A DNA stretch of 64,000 nucleotides from Aphrophora alni. Its lineage: Eukaryota > Arthropoda > Insecta > Hemiptera > Aphrophoridae. The stretch's first letter is position 1, and every line of letters starts with the position of its first letter. This document shows positions 1 to 11,888 of the stretch, in pieces. The translations under genes were made by a program, and so were the position numbers. Under the pieces are notes generated by a model, which did no database searches, was not told the DNA's origin, and was given only the letters and a program-made list of their open reading frames with translations. The stretch covers positions 74,996,877 through 75,060,876 of the forward strand of contig OY740768.1 of assembly GCA_963513935.1 (NCBI GenBank). Direction: 5' to 3'.

Positions 1-387
1 TTTCTACAATAAAAAGATAGGTGAAATAGATTTCAAGTATGGATGACGAATTAATTGCCATAAACTAGAAATATTTGAGCGGCCTTGAATAAACACAGCA
101 TTATCCCGCTGACTGCAAGTAGGAGAAAAAGAAACTTATATTATTAGAGACACAAAGTCAGATAGTAAGGTAGACAGAACCTAACGAATAATCTTTACGC
201 ATATACGAATGAAAGATCTTGTTGTCCCATCTGATGAAAAAAGAGAAAACACTTATTCCAATGAACTCCACCCCACCGAGGGATAAATTTAAATTAACTA
301 GCCGATGACTTTAAAGCAGGCTGCAAATTTCGGATTTGTTATACCTCCTCAACACTCACTATCTTCACCTTCACAGTTCCCTTTGAT

Positions 388-486
388 GGAGGCTGAATGT
401 AGGCCTATACCTTCTATACTAACTTCTGTTATGAATAGATTTAGAAAAGTAAACATTTAGACTAAATTGTTACCAAATAGGCCTAT
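388..486. repeat. Dispersed direct repeat, copy 1 of 2
   Basis: This block runs from GAGGCTGAATGTAGGCC to TTACCAAATAGGCCTA and recurs at 3328-3437 with a few substitutions and small indels. No inverted ends or coding capacity are visible. Confidence 0.7.
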
Positions 487-1857
487 GTGATGAAATAAAA
501 GTGGGGACATTTACGCTATGTAAAATGGATCAACATTGCTTAATTTTCATAATTGTAGAGAATTCACGTTCTGCGGATAGGTATTTATTCTTTAATTACA
601 CTTTTACCGTAAATAATAATGTACAAATTACATTTTATTTACACACTTTACAAATTTTACCTACCTATTATTTCATCTTTGCTCAATATTTATAACCTAA
701 AAAGTCTCAAATCATTGTACTAAATCTGAAATTATCTACTTTTCATTTCTTCAAATCTTTATGACAAGGCTTTGAATATTTTCCCTCCCATAACGATATC
801 TAATAACAAACAGTGGAGCGGGGACAGATAGTGGCAGTAAACTATTTGTTTAGGCCTCCGAGAAAGTTAAAGTCGGTCCATAACAGTATTTCGAAGATTA
901 AGTTAAGAGTTGGTACTCAAACGTAGGATTTCAAATCGAAAATATTTTTTAAAATTAAAGGATACATGAATAGTATAGTAGGCCTCTCTCTTTGGAAGTT
1001 TTAATAAATCGTTCTTATAAACGCATTGTGGTACTGCTTTTATTAACGAGTGTACACAAGACAACATTCATAAATGAGTACCACAGCTACTATCACTTTA
1101 ACAAAGTACCTCATAGAAATAATAAAAGTTAAATGGTTTTAAGGGTGGCTTGGTCCTTTCATTGTGATTGTAATTCAACATTCAGTGGAACACAGTGGTG
1201 CTGAATATTAAACTGTACTCATCGATGGAGATAATTAGGCCTAATTATTGATTTAACTGAAAAACGAACATATTTTTTCACTCGCCAATGACAGGCCTCG
1301 GATACTTATTCTTTGCAAGAATAAACAATCCGACTTCTGTTTATATTTTACTCGAAATCACATTGATGACTTTATACAAGTTACATGAACGTTATAGCAA
1401 GTTTTAAACGAAATTTCAAAAAATTAAAAAGTGGAAATGTTATGTAATTAATAATATTTGATGATTTTGTAACTCTATAAAACTAAAATGTTCAATTTGT
1501 ATAAACGAATTACATCAAAAAGTAGTGTGAGGAAGTTCCTGTGGGAAAGATCGGAAGAAATTCAAATTTCTTTTAAACTTTTTTTATTTTTTTATAGCGG
1601 ATTGTTATTCCTCGTCCACAAGATTATATTATTTAATATTTCGTGTGTTTAATTCCTGATAAAAACCACCATCTTCTTTTGAACCGTACATTAACTGTTT
1701 TGAGTGACCCCCATTCTAAAACGAAAAACCAAATTTTAATAAATAACTGTACACAAATTTTGCTACCTAGGTGCAAAGAAACTTATTCCTAAATTTCATT
1801 ACGATTGGTAGATGCATTTAGTCGTAACTGTGTAGCAATGTCTCTATTGCATGCTAG

Positions 1858-1905
<48 letters not shown>

Positions 1906-2261
1906 TATATATATATATATGAAAGCCTTTGAGGGGGGAACAGAAATACGCTTCGCTCTGCCAAATGGAATACGAATCTAACTAGAGATTACACATTATT
2001 TATGTAGACTAATGTTTAGAAAACCTAGATTATCATAGTTTCTATTGAAATGGATATAAACTTCTAATAAATGGTGTAGGCCTAAACATTCTTACAAACT
2101 CAACTAAACAAAAAAACAAGTAAATGGTAATTTGCTTACTCTCTCACATTGCGTGGTACAGATAAAATTATGTGATTGATAAAAATCAACGTCGAGTTTT
2201 TTGCGGATATAGGCTATCCATTTTCAGTACAAAAAAGTTTTGTTAATATACACCTGGCCAA

Positions 2262-2312
<51 letters not shown>

Positions 2313-3327
2313 TAAAATGAAAGTATATGAATCTCAAAGCTGAAAAAAATGGAATTCTGCTTCCCTTAAACCAGTTTTTCTTTATTGGCGCATGCGCATT
2401 AGCGCAACTTCTGCTGCGGTGGTGTTAATTCGTAAATACCCAAAATAATTATGATTTTCTCAAAACCAGCTCTAAAACAATTTTGATCAGATTTAGTTCA
2501 CGTATAACCTCTAGCAGAGAATAAACCATATTGTTTATTGTCTGTGCTCTAAGTAACCAAACAAAATGTATTTTTGTTGTCATCTCTCCAAAAATGATGT
2601 TTTCTAAGTTATTGGTAAAATCCAACAGAATCGCCAATGGAGATTTTATAAAATACATAGTTGATTAAAATCGCATGTACCACTTAGCGTTAAAATTTTA
2701 GCGAAATTTAAAGATTAATGATCATCCCGTATGTAAAATCAGTAAGTACAAAATTGTAACGGTTGAGAAATAATTAGCGAAAAACAAAAATGAACCTGGA
2801 TCCCGTTCTTGAAATCTTGATTTTAATTAAATAATATTTACGCTGAAGAGTTTATGGTACAAGCAAAACAACTTTAGGTCTTATTTAAATAAATATTTTT
2901 TCAAAGACCATGGTTCATTTTCAATTTTGACTGTTAACTATAGAAATGACATTTTGGCAGAAAAATAATTGGTGTTGGGGGGGGGGGGTTTAGAATATGT
3001 CTATGTCGAGTGAGAAAGTGTTTTGGTACAGTTTATTTGTTCAGTTGGCAGCGAAAAATCTGCCGTTTTTCATGTCAAGTTATAGGCCCTACTAAAGTAT
3101 TGGAGTACTTTGGGTAAGTTTTCAGAAGTATTATGCTCTCTATGTAGAAATAACATCTTTAAAGGGCTATCTATCGAAAAGGGAATCTTAAGGAATGTCT
3201 CTAGATACTGACCTAAGTCAAAATATTGATCACAGTAAAGTTAACTTTAACCAATTTTAAAAACAAAATATTTAACAGAAATTAACAATCAGTAATTATC
3301 CACACATTCCTCAAACACATTACTGAG

Positions 3328-3437
3328 GACCGGAGGCTGAATGTAGGCCTATACTTTCGGTACCTACTAACTTCTATTAAGAATAGATTTAGGAAAGTAA
3401 ACATTTAGACTAATAATTGTTACCAAATAGGCCTATT
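3328..3437. repeat. Dispersed direct repeat, copy 2 of 2
   Basis: This is the second copy of the block at 388-486, about 2.9 kb away in the same orientation, with small insertions. Confidence 0.7.
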
Positions 3438-3929
3438 AAATACTGTTTATATAATAAATATACACGACTGGCTTTCGTGACAGGATGACAGTTTTATGTG
3501 TTTTTGTGAATGCTTGCTTCATTAAAATTGTTTGAATGGCTTAACGGATGCCGGTCATAAAACAAAATTGTATATTAAATTTAAATTATTGTTTTGTAAA
3601 ATTTTTCCGCTGTAAGTTTTTACGTAACTTATAAATAAAACAACTGTTATTTACTACGTTTTTTAATATTTTAATTTACATGAATACCTTTTCGAATTTC
3701 ATAGTTACAATAAATTATTACTTACATAACAATTACACTATTTTGTTCCCTGATACTCTAAAACTTGACATAAGTTTCATGTAACTTGTATATAAGGAGC
3801 AATGAAATAGAATAAAATATAAACACTATAAACCTGTAAACCCTGTAAACCAACTATCGAATGCGGCAGCATTCATCTCATCGTTCTGAGTAGCGTTTTT
3901 TCATATTTGCTTTTTTTTAGCTCTGTAAA

Positions 3930-4425
3930 CCCAGCGAGCGTCTTTGTTACTTGTGGGATCTGTGGAGTCTTTTAAAAATCCGTTTTCATAACCACTGTGA
4001 ACCAATATATAAATACCGACCATCTTTTCCTGGTATGTCTTTCAGTACTGTAGTCTCCAACCATAAACGCTTGTTTTGCCGACTTTATGTAAGTGGATGT
4101 CCAAGCCTTTTTTACAGTGTGGCCGGCATTACACCAATTTTCATCCAAGTAGAATATTTTTTTGTTGCTCTCTATACTCCTTTATTTTGAGTAGGTATTG
4201 TCTTCTCCATTGCAATAAGGATATCGACCTGCATTGTCTTTTCACAAACTTAAAGCCTAGATTCTTATTCCGTTTTTTTTAAAGTCTGTTAATTGTTTCA
4301 TCCTAGTTCTTTGACGTACTTGAAACTGTCTCTTCTTCCCGGGGGTTACCGGAGGCCCTTCATCAAACTCCTTTCTTAGCCGTTCTACAGTCGCTCTACC
4401 ACGCCCAGACAAATTACCTTTTTAA
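3930..4425 (-). pseudogene. Decayed DDE_3/Tc1-mariner superfamily transposase
   Basis: Minus-strand translation in shifting frames gives an N-proximal piece reading SGRGRATVERLRKEFDEGPP, then PGKKR, LEWRRQYLLKIKEYR-like text, a KKGLDIHLHKVGKTS segment and a final GYENGF. This order resembles insect endonuclease-type transposases, which have YLDETWVNAGH and later GSENGF. Several frameshifts and stops interrupt it, so it is a relic. No terminal repeats were found. Confidence 0.5.
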
Positions 4426-7207
4426 AACACACAACTGCCTTATACAATATTTAAAACTTATATAACAATAATTCCACATAAATTAATTATAATTTTTCAG
4501 TTTTGTTAATAACAATAGTTGTTGTATATGCTTGTATAAGCAAAAGTAAACCGATTTATTTGAAATTCTATATCAAAATTCACAGCATTTTATGACAAAA
4601 GACGTAGTGATATTTGTTTTTGTCAATTATTACAAATTGTCTAAGCTAAATATTTGTACTGGACAACTGGACAAATATATTATGAGTCAGTGCCTCTTGT
4701 CTCCGCGCAGGTCAGTAAGGATGCCCCAACAATGGGATCCGGGCCCTGACAAGCTAAGCCGATTAGTGCCAGTTGACCGTATCTCTGCCTCACTATGACC
4801 ATTCCAGAACTATAAAAAAAAAATATAATTATATGTTCTATTATAATCATTGTATTTGTCACTGAAATTGTTTGTAAATAGCTTATGCCGTTAATTAACA
4901 AATAAATAGAGTAAACAATATTTCTGGTTCGTTTATTGTCTATATTTTTAAAACGTCTAAATGTTCACTGAGTGTTAAGTGCGTCATATAAATAATGTAC
5001 ATATACAATTTAATATTTATTTTGTTCTAATTATACTAGATTTTCTTTCTGATTATTTGTCAGATTTATTATTAATAAATAATAAACTTGTTTTATATCA
5101 CAGAACTTTGCGTTTTTTCTAAAAGAAACCTCTTAGTCCCTTAATATTGTTATTGTAAGAATACGGCATATAATTTTAAATAACTAGGCCCATGCAATCA
5201 TGATTAAACAAAATTAATTATATTTAAATAAAAGTGTAATACTGTAATAGTGTTGTACATTTGTTTAACATTTAAAAATGTTTTTCACGAATGTTGTACC
5301 CAGTTTTTTGCGTTTTCCGGAATATATCCACTTTTAACACAGATTTGTAGAACAGTATAGAGAAAATTATTATGGGTCAAAAATTCAATGTAAATTATTT
5401 TTACGGATAGGGTATATCCATTTTGAGATCTACAGAGTGGTAAATTGTTTTTTTTTTAACTAATTCTTTCTTCTCGTATGTATAGTGATCTACAGTCCAA
5501 AAGCGTGAGCCAATTTTAATCAAATTTGTTTCTGGACATATTCTGTCCGAATTTCGGGACAGTTTTATCGATAATTCAAAATTTGGATACCATAAATTTG
5601 GAGGGTCATAAGTGAAAAACATAAAATTACGATTTTTTTAGTAGATGTTGCTCATGTATGGGGACTTCTAAACAAGGTATTGGTCGCCAACTTCCAAAAA
5701 ATGTAAGTTGTGAGTTATTGATGAAAAATCAGTCATGGAGCTGTTATGTATTGTATCACAATTTCTTAAAATTGCTTCTAAATATTTCGTTCAAATTATA
5801 ATGTAATGTGTCATGAAATGGGTTAAATGACACAAACCTGAGTCTAAAAACTTAAATAAAAAATATCATGGTTCAGGAATAATTGGCAAAAATCCAAAAT
5901 GAACCTTGACCGCTATCATTAAAAGCTCGATTTATACTGAGGACGTGTTTATAGCACAAGGAAGGAAGTTTAAACTGGAGTCCATGGTTTATTTTTGAAG
6001 CGAATAGTTGTTTGGTTAGTATTTTGATAGTACATGGATGTGTGAGAAAGTTTATGCAATGTTGCTGCAACGTTTATTTTTAAATTCACAAAGGAAATAA
6101 AGTCTTCTACACTGATTTTACACCTTCCTGATATTGTTAGCAATTTATTTTCCCTCCTCCCGATTTTATATTTTTTACAAATGGCTACATTTTGCAAAAT
6201 ATAGATTTTTATTTTAATGGTCAGAGAAAAAAATTCCTTTTTTGGCAAAATATCTACCAAAACCTTTTCGGGTCTTTTTTCTTCATTCTTTAGTATAAAG
6301 AATTTCTATATAAACAATTTTAATGCTTATAACCATGATAAACATCACAGGATAGAAAGTTTTTGTTTGTCTCTAGAGGTTATTAAATAGATTTCACCCT
6401 AAGGAGCTCACTCATAGTGAGTACAGGCGTGATTAACCCGGCTGGTTTCCTTCTAACCCTAGTCTTGGGTTAGTTCCCTTTCTTTCGCATTTCCTATTAG
6501 GCCTCTTTTGACCAACTCTTGTTCTCCTCCAACCCTGGCGCTATTAGAGTATTCGAGGACTAGGGGTTTTTATTTTATGCTCTCTTTTTTTCTTTTTTTT
6601 TTATAAGGCGATGTTGACCAAAATGTTTTTTGCCTTTAAACACCAAGAAAAAAAGTAGCTATTCCTCTGGTTTAGTTTAGTCTGGCCCTAAAAGTGGATA
6701 ATCGATTGAAGTAAAAACATAGTTAAATAACATAGGTTTTGTAAAATACATTGATGAACTATAAGTGACAATGTTAGATAATTTTGATATCTGAAACTAA
6801 AGCCAACATTAGGATAAAAGACTTCATTCAATCTCCCAACTCATGACTATTTCAATATAATAATATAGTACTGATTCATGTTTGAGTCAAATGATGATGA
6901 TGTAATTCACAATTAATGCATAATATGATGACTACTCAAACACGTTCCAAAATATATGATGATAATAAGGAATGAGGACTGCATAAATAAAACACTTAAA
7001 CATAAATTATAACAGCTGGAACTCATAAAAAAACACCCCATGATCCTCTACACTAATGCTAAAAATATATTATATTTTTCTCAAATGTTTAAACTGTCAA
7101 TCCTTATGGTTTCATATTCTAAAAGTTTATAAGTGATCTCAGTTAGTATGTGGATTAACATGCTTAGCAACCAGTGGTTTCCCATACTATATATATATAT
7201 ATATATA
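4426..7207. other. Non-coding DNA with scattered repeats
   Basis: There is no supportable gene. A GC-richer block of about 120 bp at 4685-4800 stands out from its AT-rich surroundings but matches nothing I recognise. At 6400-6660 there is a diverged member of the repeat duplicated at 8622-9175 (shared GTATTCGAGG and CTAGGGG, then TTTTATGC). A TA microsatellite borders the mariner-type MITE at 7208. Confidence 0.5.
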
Positions 7208-7935
7208 CAGAGTGTCCCACGAAGGTATTTACATTTTTAAACAATCACCAAGTACATAATGCGTCTACCAAATTGTAAGATTTCTTTCATACATATTGAA
7301 AACATATCCAAAACTGTACCAACAAATTTTTACGCTAATATCTGCAATAGAAATAAAATGGCGGCTGTTGATAGAAATGCAGTTTTAATGACAATGCTTG
7401 CTGCAGGGAGAACAGGATAACATAAAAGCTCCAAATGTTTAAACAGCTTGTTAATTTAAAACAAACAGCTGTTTCTTTTATTTCAGAACATTGGATTGTT
7501 GACAACCGACGAGGATTTAAAAAGGCTAATCGAAGAAGAAATGCTTAACATCCCTAGGGAATTCTTCAGGAAGGCATTTGAGGCTTTTGTTCATCGATGC
7601 TACCAGTGCGTAGCAGTAGACAGGTTTCAATTTGAATGATTTTTGTTTGTTAAGAAACATGTTTTATTATAAAAGAAATTTTATAATTTGTTATATTGTG
7701 GTAATTAAATTAAAAAGTTATTAAAGTCTATAAAAGAATAAAAAGTTATTTTATTGCTTGTATCGTTTAAACCATAAATCGCTATCAACAGCCGCCATTT
7801 TATTTATCAGCATAAAAATTTGTTGGTACACTTTTGGATATGTTTCTAATATATAGGGGAAAAAATCCTACAATTTGGTTGATGCATATGTACTTGGTGG
7901 TTGTTTAAAAATGTAAATACCTTCGTGGGACATAG
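7208..7935 (+). mobile_element. Mariner-type MITE with ~170-bp inverted repeats
   Basis: The element is flanked by TA on both sides (7206-7207 and 7936-7937), begins CAGAGTGTCCCACGAAGG and ends with the complement of TGTCCCACGAAGG. The inverted arms extend about 170 bp, through ATGGCGGCTGTTGATAG on the left and its complement on the right. About 150 bases of internal sequence translate as a transposase-like tail (DEDLKRLIEEEMLNIPREFF) with a stop. Length is 728 bp. The same family occurs at 32747-33350 and from 61360 to the window end. It is non-autonomous; TA duplication and the CAG(A/T)GTGTCCC end are typical of Tc1/mariner. Confidence 0.85.
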
Positions 7936-8621
7936 TATTGTCAAAGTCGCACCCTCCTCTCTCTATTGATAATAATTGAAATAAAAAAACCAAATTTAAT
8001 TTGGAAGCCACAATAATTTGGATGTAATTAGATTTTTAAATTAAAAAACATGACCATTATATAATTTACGAATTTATTCTGTAAGAAAGAGAAAGATAAA
8101 AATATAGTTCCAGAAAGATAATTAGTGTTTGAGTTATGCTAGTGCTAATTTCTTAGACAATAAGGATTATTTTAATTAAACATAAATTGTAGTTTTAATA
8201 AATAACAATCTACGCTTTTCACTCTAATAGAAACAAAAATGACAGTTTTTAAGCGATATTGCGACATATATTCAACTTGCAAAGATAACACCGTGTTACA
8301 CTATTAAGAAAGTAAGTCATTTAGTTTCTTGTAAATTGGTTGTAAAACCAACGGTTTTCTAGATATTTGAGATCACATATTTTAAGTTAACTCCATTTTA
8401 AAACAGTTAAGTTAACTGTTTTAAGATTTTATGAAAAGCAGAAAACTAATAGTGTAATAGATAATGAAATTTGGTATCAGTCCTTGAGTTATCTTTAAAC
8501 ACAAACAGACAAAAAACTAAGCTTTTTAGGAGATACATTAACAAAATGTTTTTATTTGTTTTGACATATGTTCATAAAATAGGTTTTGTTTGTTTTGACA
8601 TCCTATATCATGTTTCTTCTG

Positions 8622-9175
8622 CCAAACTCTTATGTTACGTCTTGTTTATTGTTTCAACATTACTGTATTTGTATTCTTAGTTCAGCATTAAATTATATTA
8701 TAATTTAGTATATAATATGTGGTAATCTCGAGGTATCTAGCTGGATCTACAACTTTTTGTTATCTAATCTTTGGTACCCTTTTCATCTTTCTTGTCAGGT
8801 TTGAAGAACTCTTGTTCATTTCTGACCCTGACACTAGTAAAGTATTCGAGGGCTAGGGGTCCTATTTTCTTCTCCCAAACTCTCATGTTACGTCTTGTTT
8901 ATTGTTTCAACATATTTGTATTCTTAGTTTAGCATTAAATTATATTTGCTTCAACACCCATTGATTTAAAAGCAATATCACTAGGCAGTAAGTACATCTG
9001 TGGTAATCTCGAGGTATCTAGCTGGATTTACACCTTTTTGTTATCTAATCTTTGGTACCCTTTTCATCTTTCTTGTCAGGTCTCCCTTGAAGAACTCTTG
9101 TTTATTTCTGACCCTGACACTATTAAACTATTCGAGGGCTAGGGGTCTCTATTTTATGCACTTCTTTTTTCCTCT
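8622..9175 (+). repeat. Two-unit tandem duplication (~253-281 bp unit)
   Basis: Two direct units start at about 8622 and 8875. Each holds CCAAACTCT(T/C)ATGTTACG, GTGGTAATCTCGAGGTATC, CTAGCTGGAT, TTGGTACCCTTTTCATC and TTCGAGGGCTAGGGG, but the spacing between blocks differs (253 versus 281 bp). The CTAGCTGGATCTACA word also recurs in the array at 31395-32690. No coding capacity was recognised. Confidence 0.8.
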
Positions 9176-9255
9176 TCTTCCTTTTTTAAAGTTAAAAACG
9201 TAAAGCATTAAAATCAATAAATTTTAAAATTAATGAAAATTTTGCCATCTTGTAC

Positions 9256-9580
9256 AGTAAGGTTACCCTAAACTTTGATACAAAGGTCCATTGACCAAAA
9301 CTTCCAGTTATAGAGGTGATTTTATTAAAACTTTTGACTTGTTTTAAGAAGTTTTCAAGCTGCTACCTTCGTTCCAGTTATAGAGGTTTACCGATGTGTT
9401 CAGGAAACAAACAAAATTGGTCTTACAAGGTTCTTTCTTTAATTTTAATTTTCTTTAAGATTTGACTTATAGAGGGGAAATTAGTATTCGAGCTTAAGGG
9501 AAATTGAAGGGAAATGGCTAAAAATTCGAGATAACAAGGAATTCAACTTATAGAAGTTGGAGTTATCAAGGTTCCACTAT
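9256..9580. mobile_element. Possible pogo-like non-autonomous element
   Basis: The right edge reads GGAGTTATCAAGGTTCCACTATA, the complement of a CAGTGGAACCTTGATAACT-type end common in Tigger/pogo elements, and TTATAGAGG-like words recur inside. The left edge, CAGTAAGGTTACCC, matches the right only in part. Boundaries are uncertain. Confidence 0.3.
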
Positions 9581-10812
9581 ATATCTATAATATAATGAAG
9601 TATATGTGTCCAACGTGTACCTCTTAATTTAAGTGGTATTTCAATAACAAACATCAATCAATCAAAACAATCATTTCTAAAGCCTATCTACAACAGCAGA
9701 ATCTTTCAATTCAAAGATTAGATTTATACTTTACAAATTCAGAGTTTAAAACTTTAGTTAGTACTGAAATGATAGTTGTCAAAACGTAACTAGATTTTTT
9801 ATGATAACTTCTTTGTACTTCAATTTTCAGAAGACAAATATTGGACAATTACAGCATTTTTTTCTTCTTATAACAGCCCAAAACTATTTAACCATCTTTA
9901 ACAAAATTCAAATATGCCAGATATTATTTTTTTTCTTTTTCAAATTAATAAGAGAAATAAAATTTATAAAATTAAAATGACTTACCATCATAGTAGTCAA
10001 TAGTGATTTTTCTCAAATTTAATTATTATCAATACTTAGTTTGTGATAACAAAAATATGTAGAAAACTTAGGATGACGAATGACTTTTTTAAATATAGCT
10101 AATAAAACAAAAATTAATGAAATCCATGAGCTTAATAGAGCCTCCACTTATTTAGAAACTTTTAATTTATTAAAATTAAGTACATAATGATGGCGGTCGA
10201 AGATCCTGTAATTTTTGATAAAATAATCTACAATTTTCTCTTTTAATTGCAATTATGTTTGTTAGTTTCTGTTAGAAACATTTTTATTTTTGACCAAAAT
10301 TTTATTATAATTTTTTGAGTCTATTTTGAAAAATTTAATCTTGAATGACAGACTTTTTTGTATTTTACTGTTATCAATTTGAAGTATTATTTGTATGGCA
10401 ACTACCCCCAACCTTTAGCTACAGTGATTATATTTTAAGCCCTTAACTAAATAAAAAACAAATAGTGCTATAATTTGTAATTACTAGTGCAATTTTAATA
10501 ATTTTGTGATTACTCCCAAATATTAAGTTCTGACGAATTTCAAAAAATAAAATGTAATAAGTTTATTTATCTGAAACAACATACAACATTTCTGTTCTTG
10601 TACTATACAAATTTTTGTATAAAACAAGGCTACAACCAAGGTTGAATAATAAGTTATTTTTGCTGATTACATTTTATTTATGGGCCGATCATAAAACACA
10701 AAATATTACCATCTTTTATCTAATAGTATCTTAAAACAAACATATACAAATTGTATTATTCCACAATGAGATGTAAACAAAATTCATATATAGAAACAAA
10801 ATGTGAATTACT
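9581..10812. other. AT-rich non-coding DNA
   Basis: I see no gene, terminal repeats or tandem array here beyond poly-A and poly-T runs. Confidence 0.6.
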
Positions 10813-11421
10813 TGTAACAGGTAGTCGCCCTTGGGTGAAAACTGTATCATTTAGCCACTTATAAGTGGTTAAATCAACACTACCCTAAAATTAGGAAGGA
10901 TGCGGGAGAAGGCTTGCCCAGAGGACCGTGAATCACCGATTTAATTTCCCAACTCTTTTCGATGTCTCACCAGACTAAGCCTTATTATTATTTAATCTAA
11001 TTATACGCTAAACTTATTATATGTTAATGCTAATTGTAACTTACGTAAACAATTATATTAACTACACTTATATTAACATTGCACCAAACCAAATGTGCTT
11101 TTGGCCTAATAAATTTTATTTTGGACGCGAATGTTAATTAATATATTACATAATTAATAGGGAATGTAAGCCTGCTCAAACTCCTTTGGGCTTAAGTGTC
11201 CATATTTAGTTTCAGAGCTACAGTTAAATACAAGATATCAAACAACTAAAACACAACCGTACTCACTGCAGATCGCACACACTCTGCTCTAAAGGTACGT
11301 TCCTTCACCTCAAGTGGAGGGGACGTTTTCTTCCTCACTGTTTGTTATCTCCAAACATCTTGCCCCTTAGGACCAAGTGGTAAGAACTTAGCATACCCAT
11401 ACCCACATGTGGTACACCACA
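10813..11421. repeat. LTR-like direct repeat, copy 1
   Basis: This 609-bp block begins TGTAAC and ends ACCACA, so it has TG...CA ends. It is repeated in direct orientation at 16695-17489. Both copies include the perfect palindrome CCACTTATAAGTGG near the left end and CCCACATGTGGTAC near the right end. They could be the two LTRs of a decayed 6.7-kb element or two independent insertions: I could not find a matching target duplication, primer site or polypurine tract. Confidence 0.6.
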
Positions 11422-11856
11422 GTCACCCCCACCGGAAAAAAAAACCAGGACCCAAAACGCTGTGCAAGAAAGGAAGGTGGATGTGAAAACTAAACTACCA
11501 CAAGATGACAACAGGAGATGGGCCAGAAGGGCAGATGACACAGAAAGTACCCATGACAAATGACGGAAAGCAGAGGCTGGAAGTGAGTTTAACAATTTTG
11601 ACAAGTGCCAGTTTGTTCTGGACTCAACTATTTTGTCTCTCTTATTAGGATTGGGTTCTTTGCAACCAGTGGTTCAGTTTATGAGTTAATAAATGCTTTT
11701 CTTTATATTCTTTTACATTTATAGCATACAATGTAAGTTTAAACTATATAACATGTTTCCCTGATCCATTCAAATATTAAGATAACAATTAAAATCTATA
11801 TTGCATATATTTAAAAGATGAACCCAGAATAGTTCCAGCTATTTAAAGAAAATGAA

Positions 11857-11888
<32 letters not shown>

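Larger units (their letters stand above)
1..3940. other. AT-rich non-coding DNA with simple repeats
   Basis: I see no supportable gene here. There are long TA microsatellites at about 1859-1919 and 2266-2311, a G run near 2977, and a roughly 100-bp direct repeat at 388-486 and 3328-3437 sharing GAGGCTGAATGTAGGCCTA and ACATTTAGACTAA. The words TAGGCCTA and AGGCCT recur often. A degenerate block near 2760-2930 resembles one near 5870-6000 (shared AAATGAACC and CCATGGTT), which suggests an old dispersed repeat. Confidence 0.6.

Noticed and set aside
4685..4800. GC-richer block, considered as a tRNA or tRNA-derived SINE
   Set aside because: No A-box/B-box pair or cloverleaf could be made on either strand.
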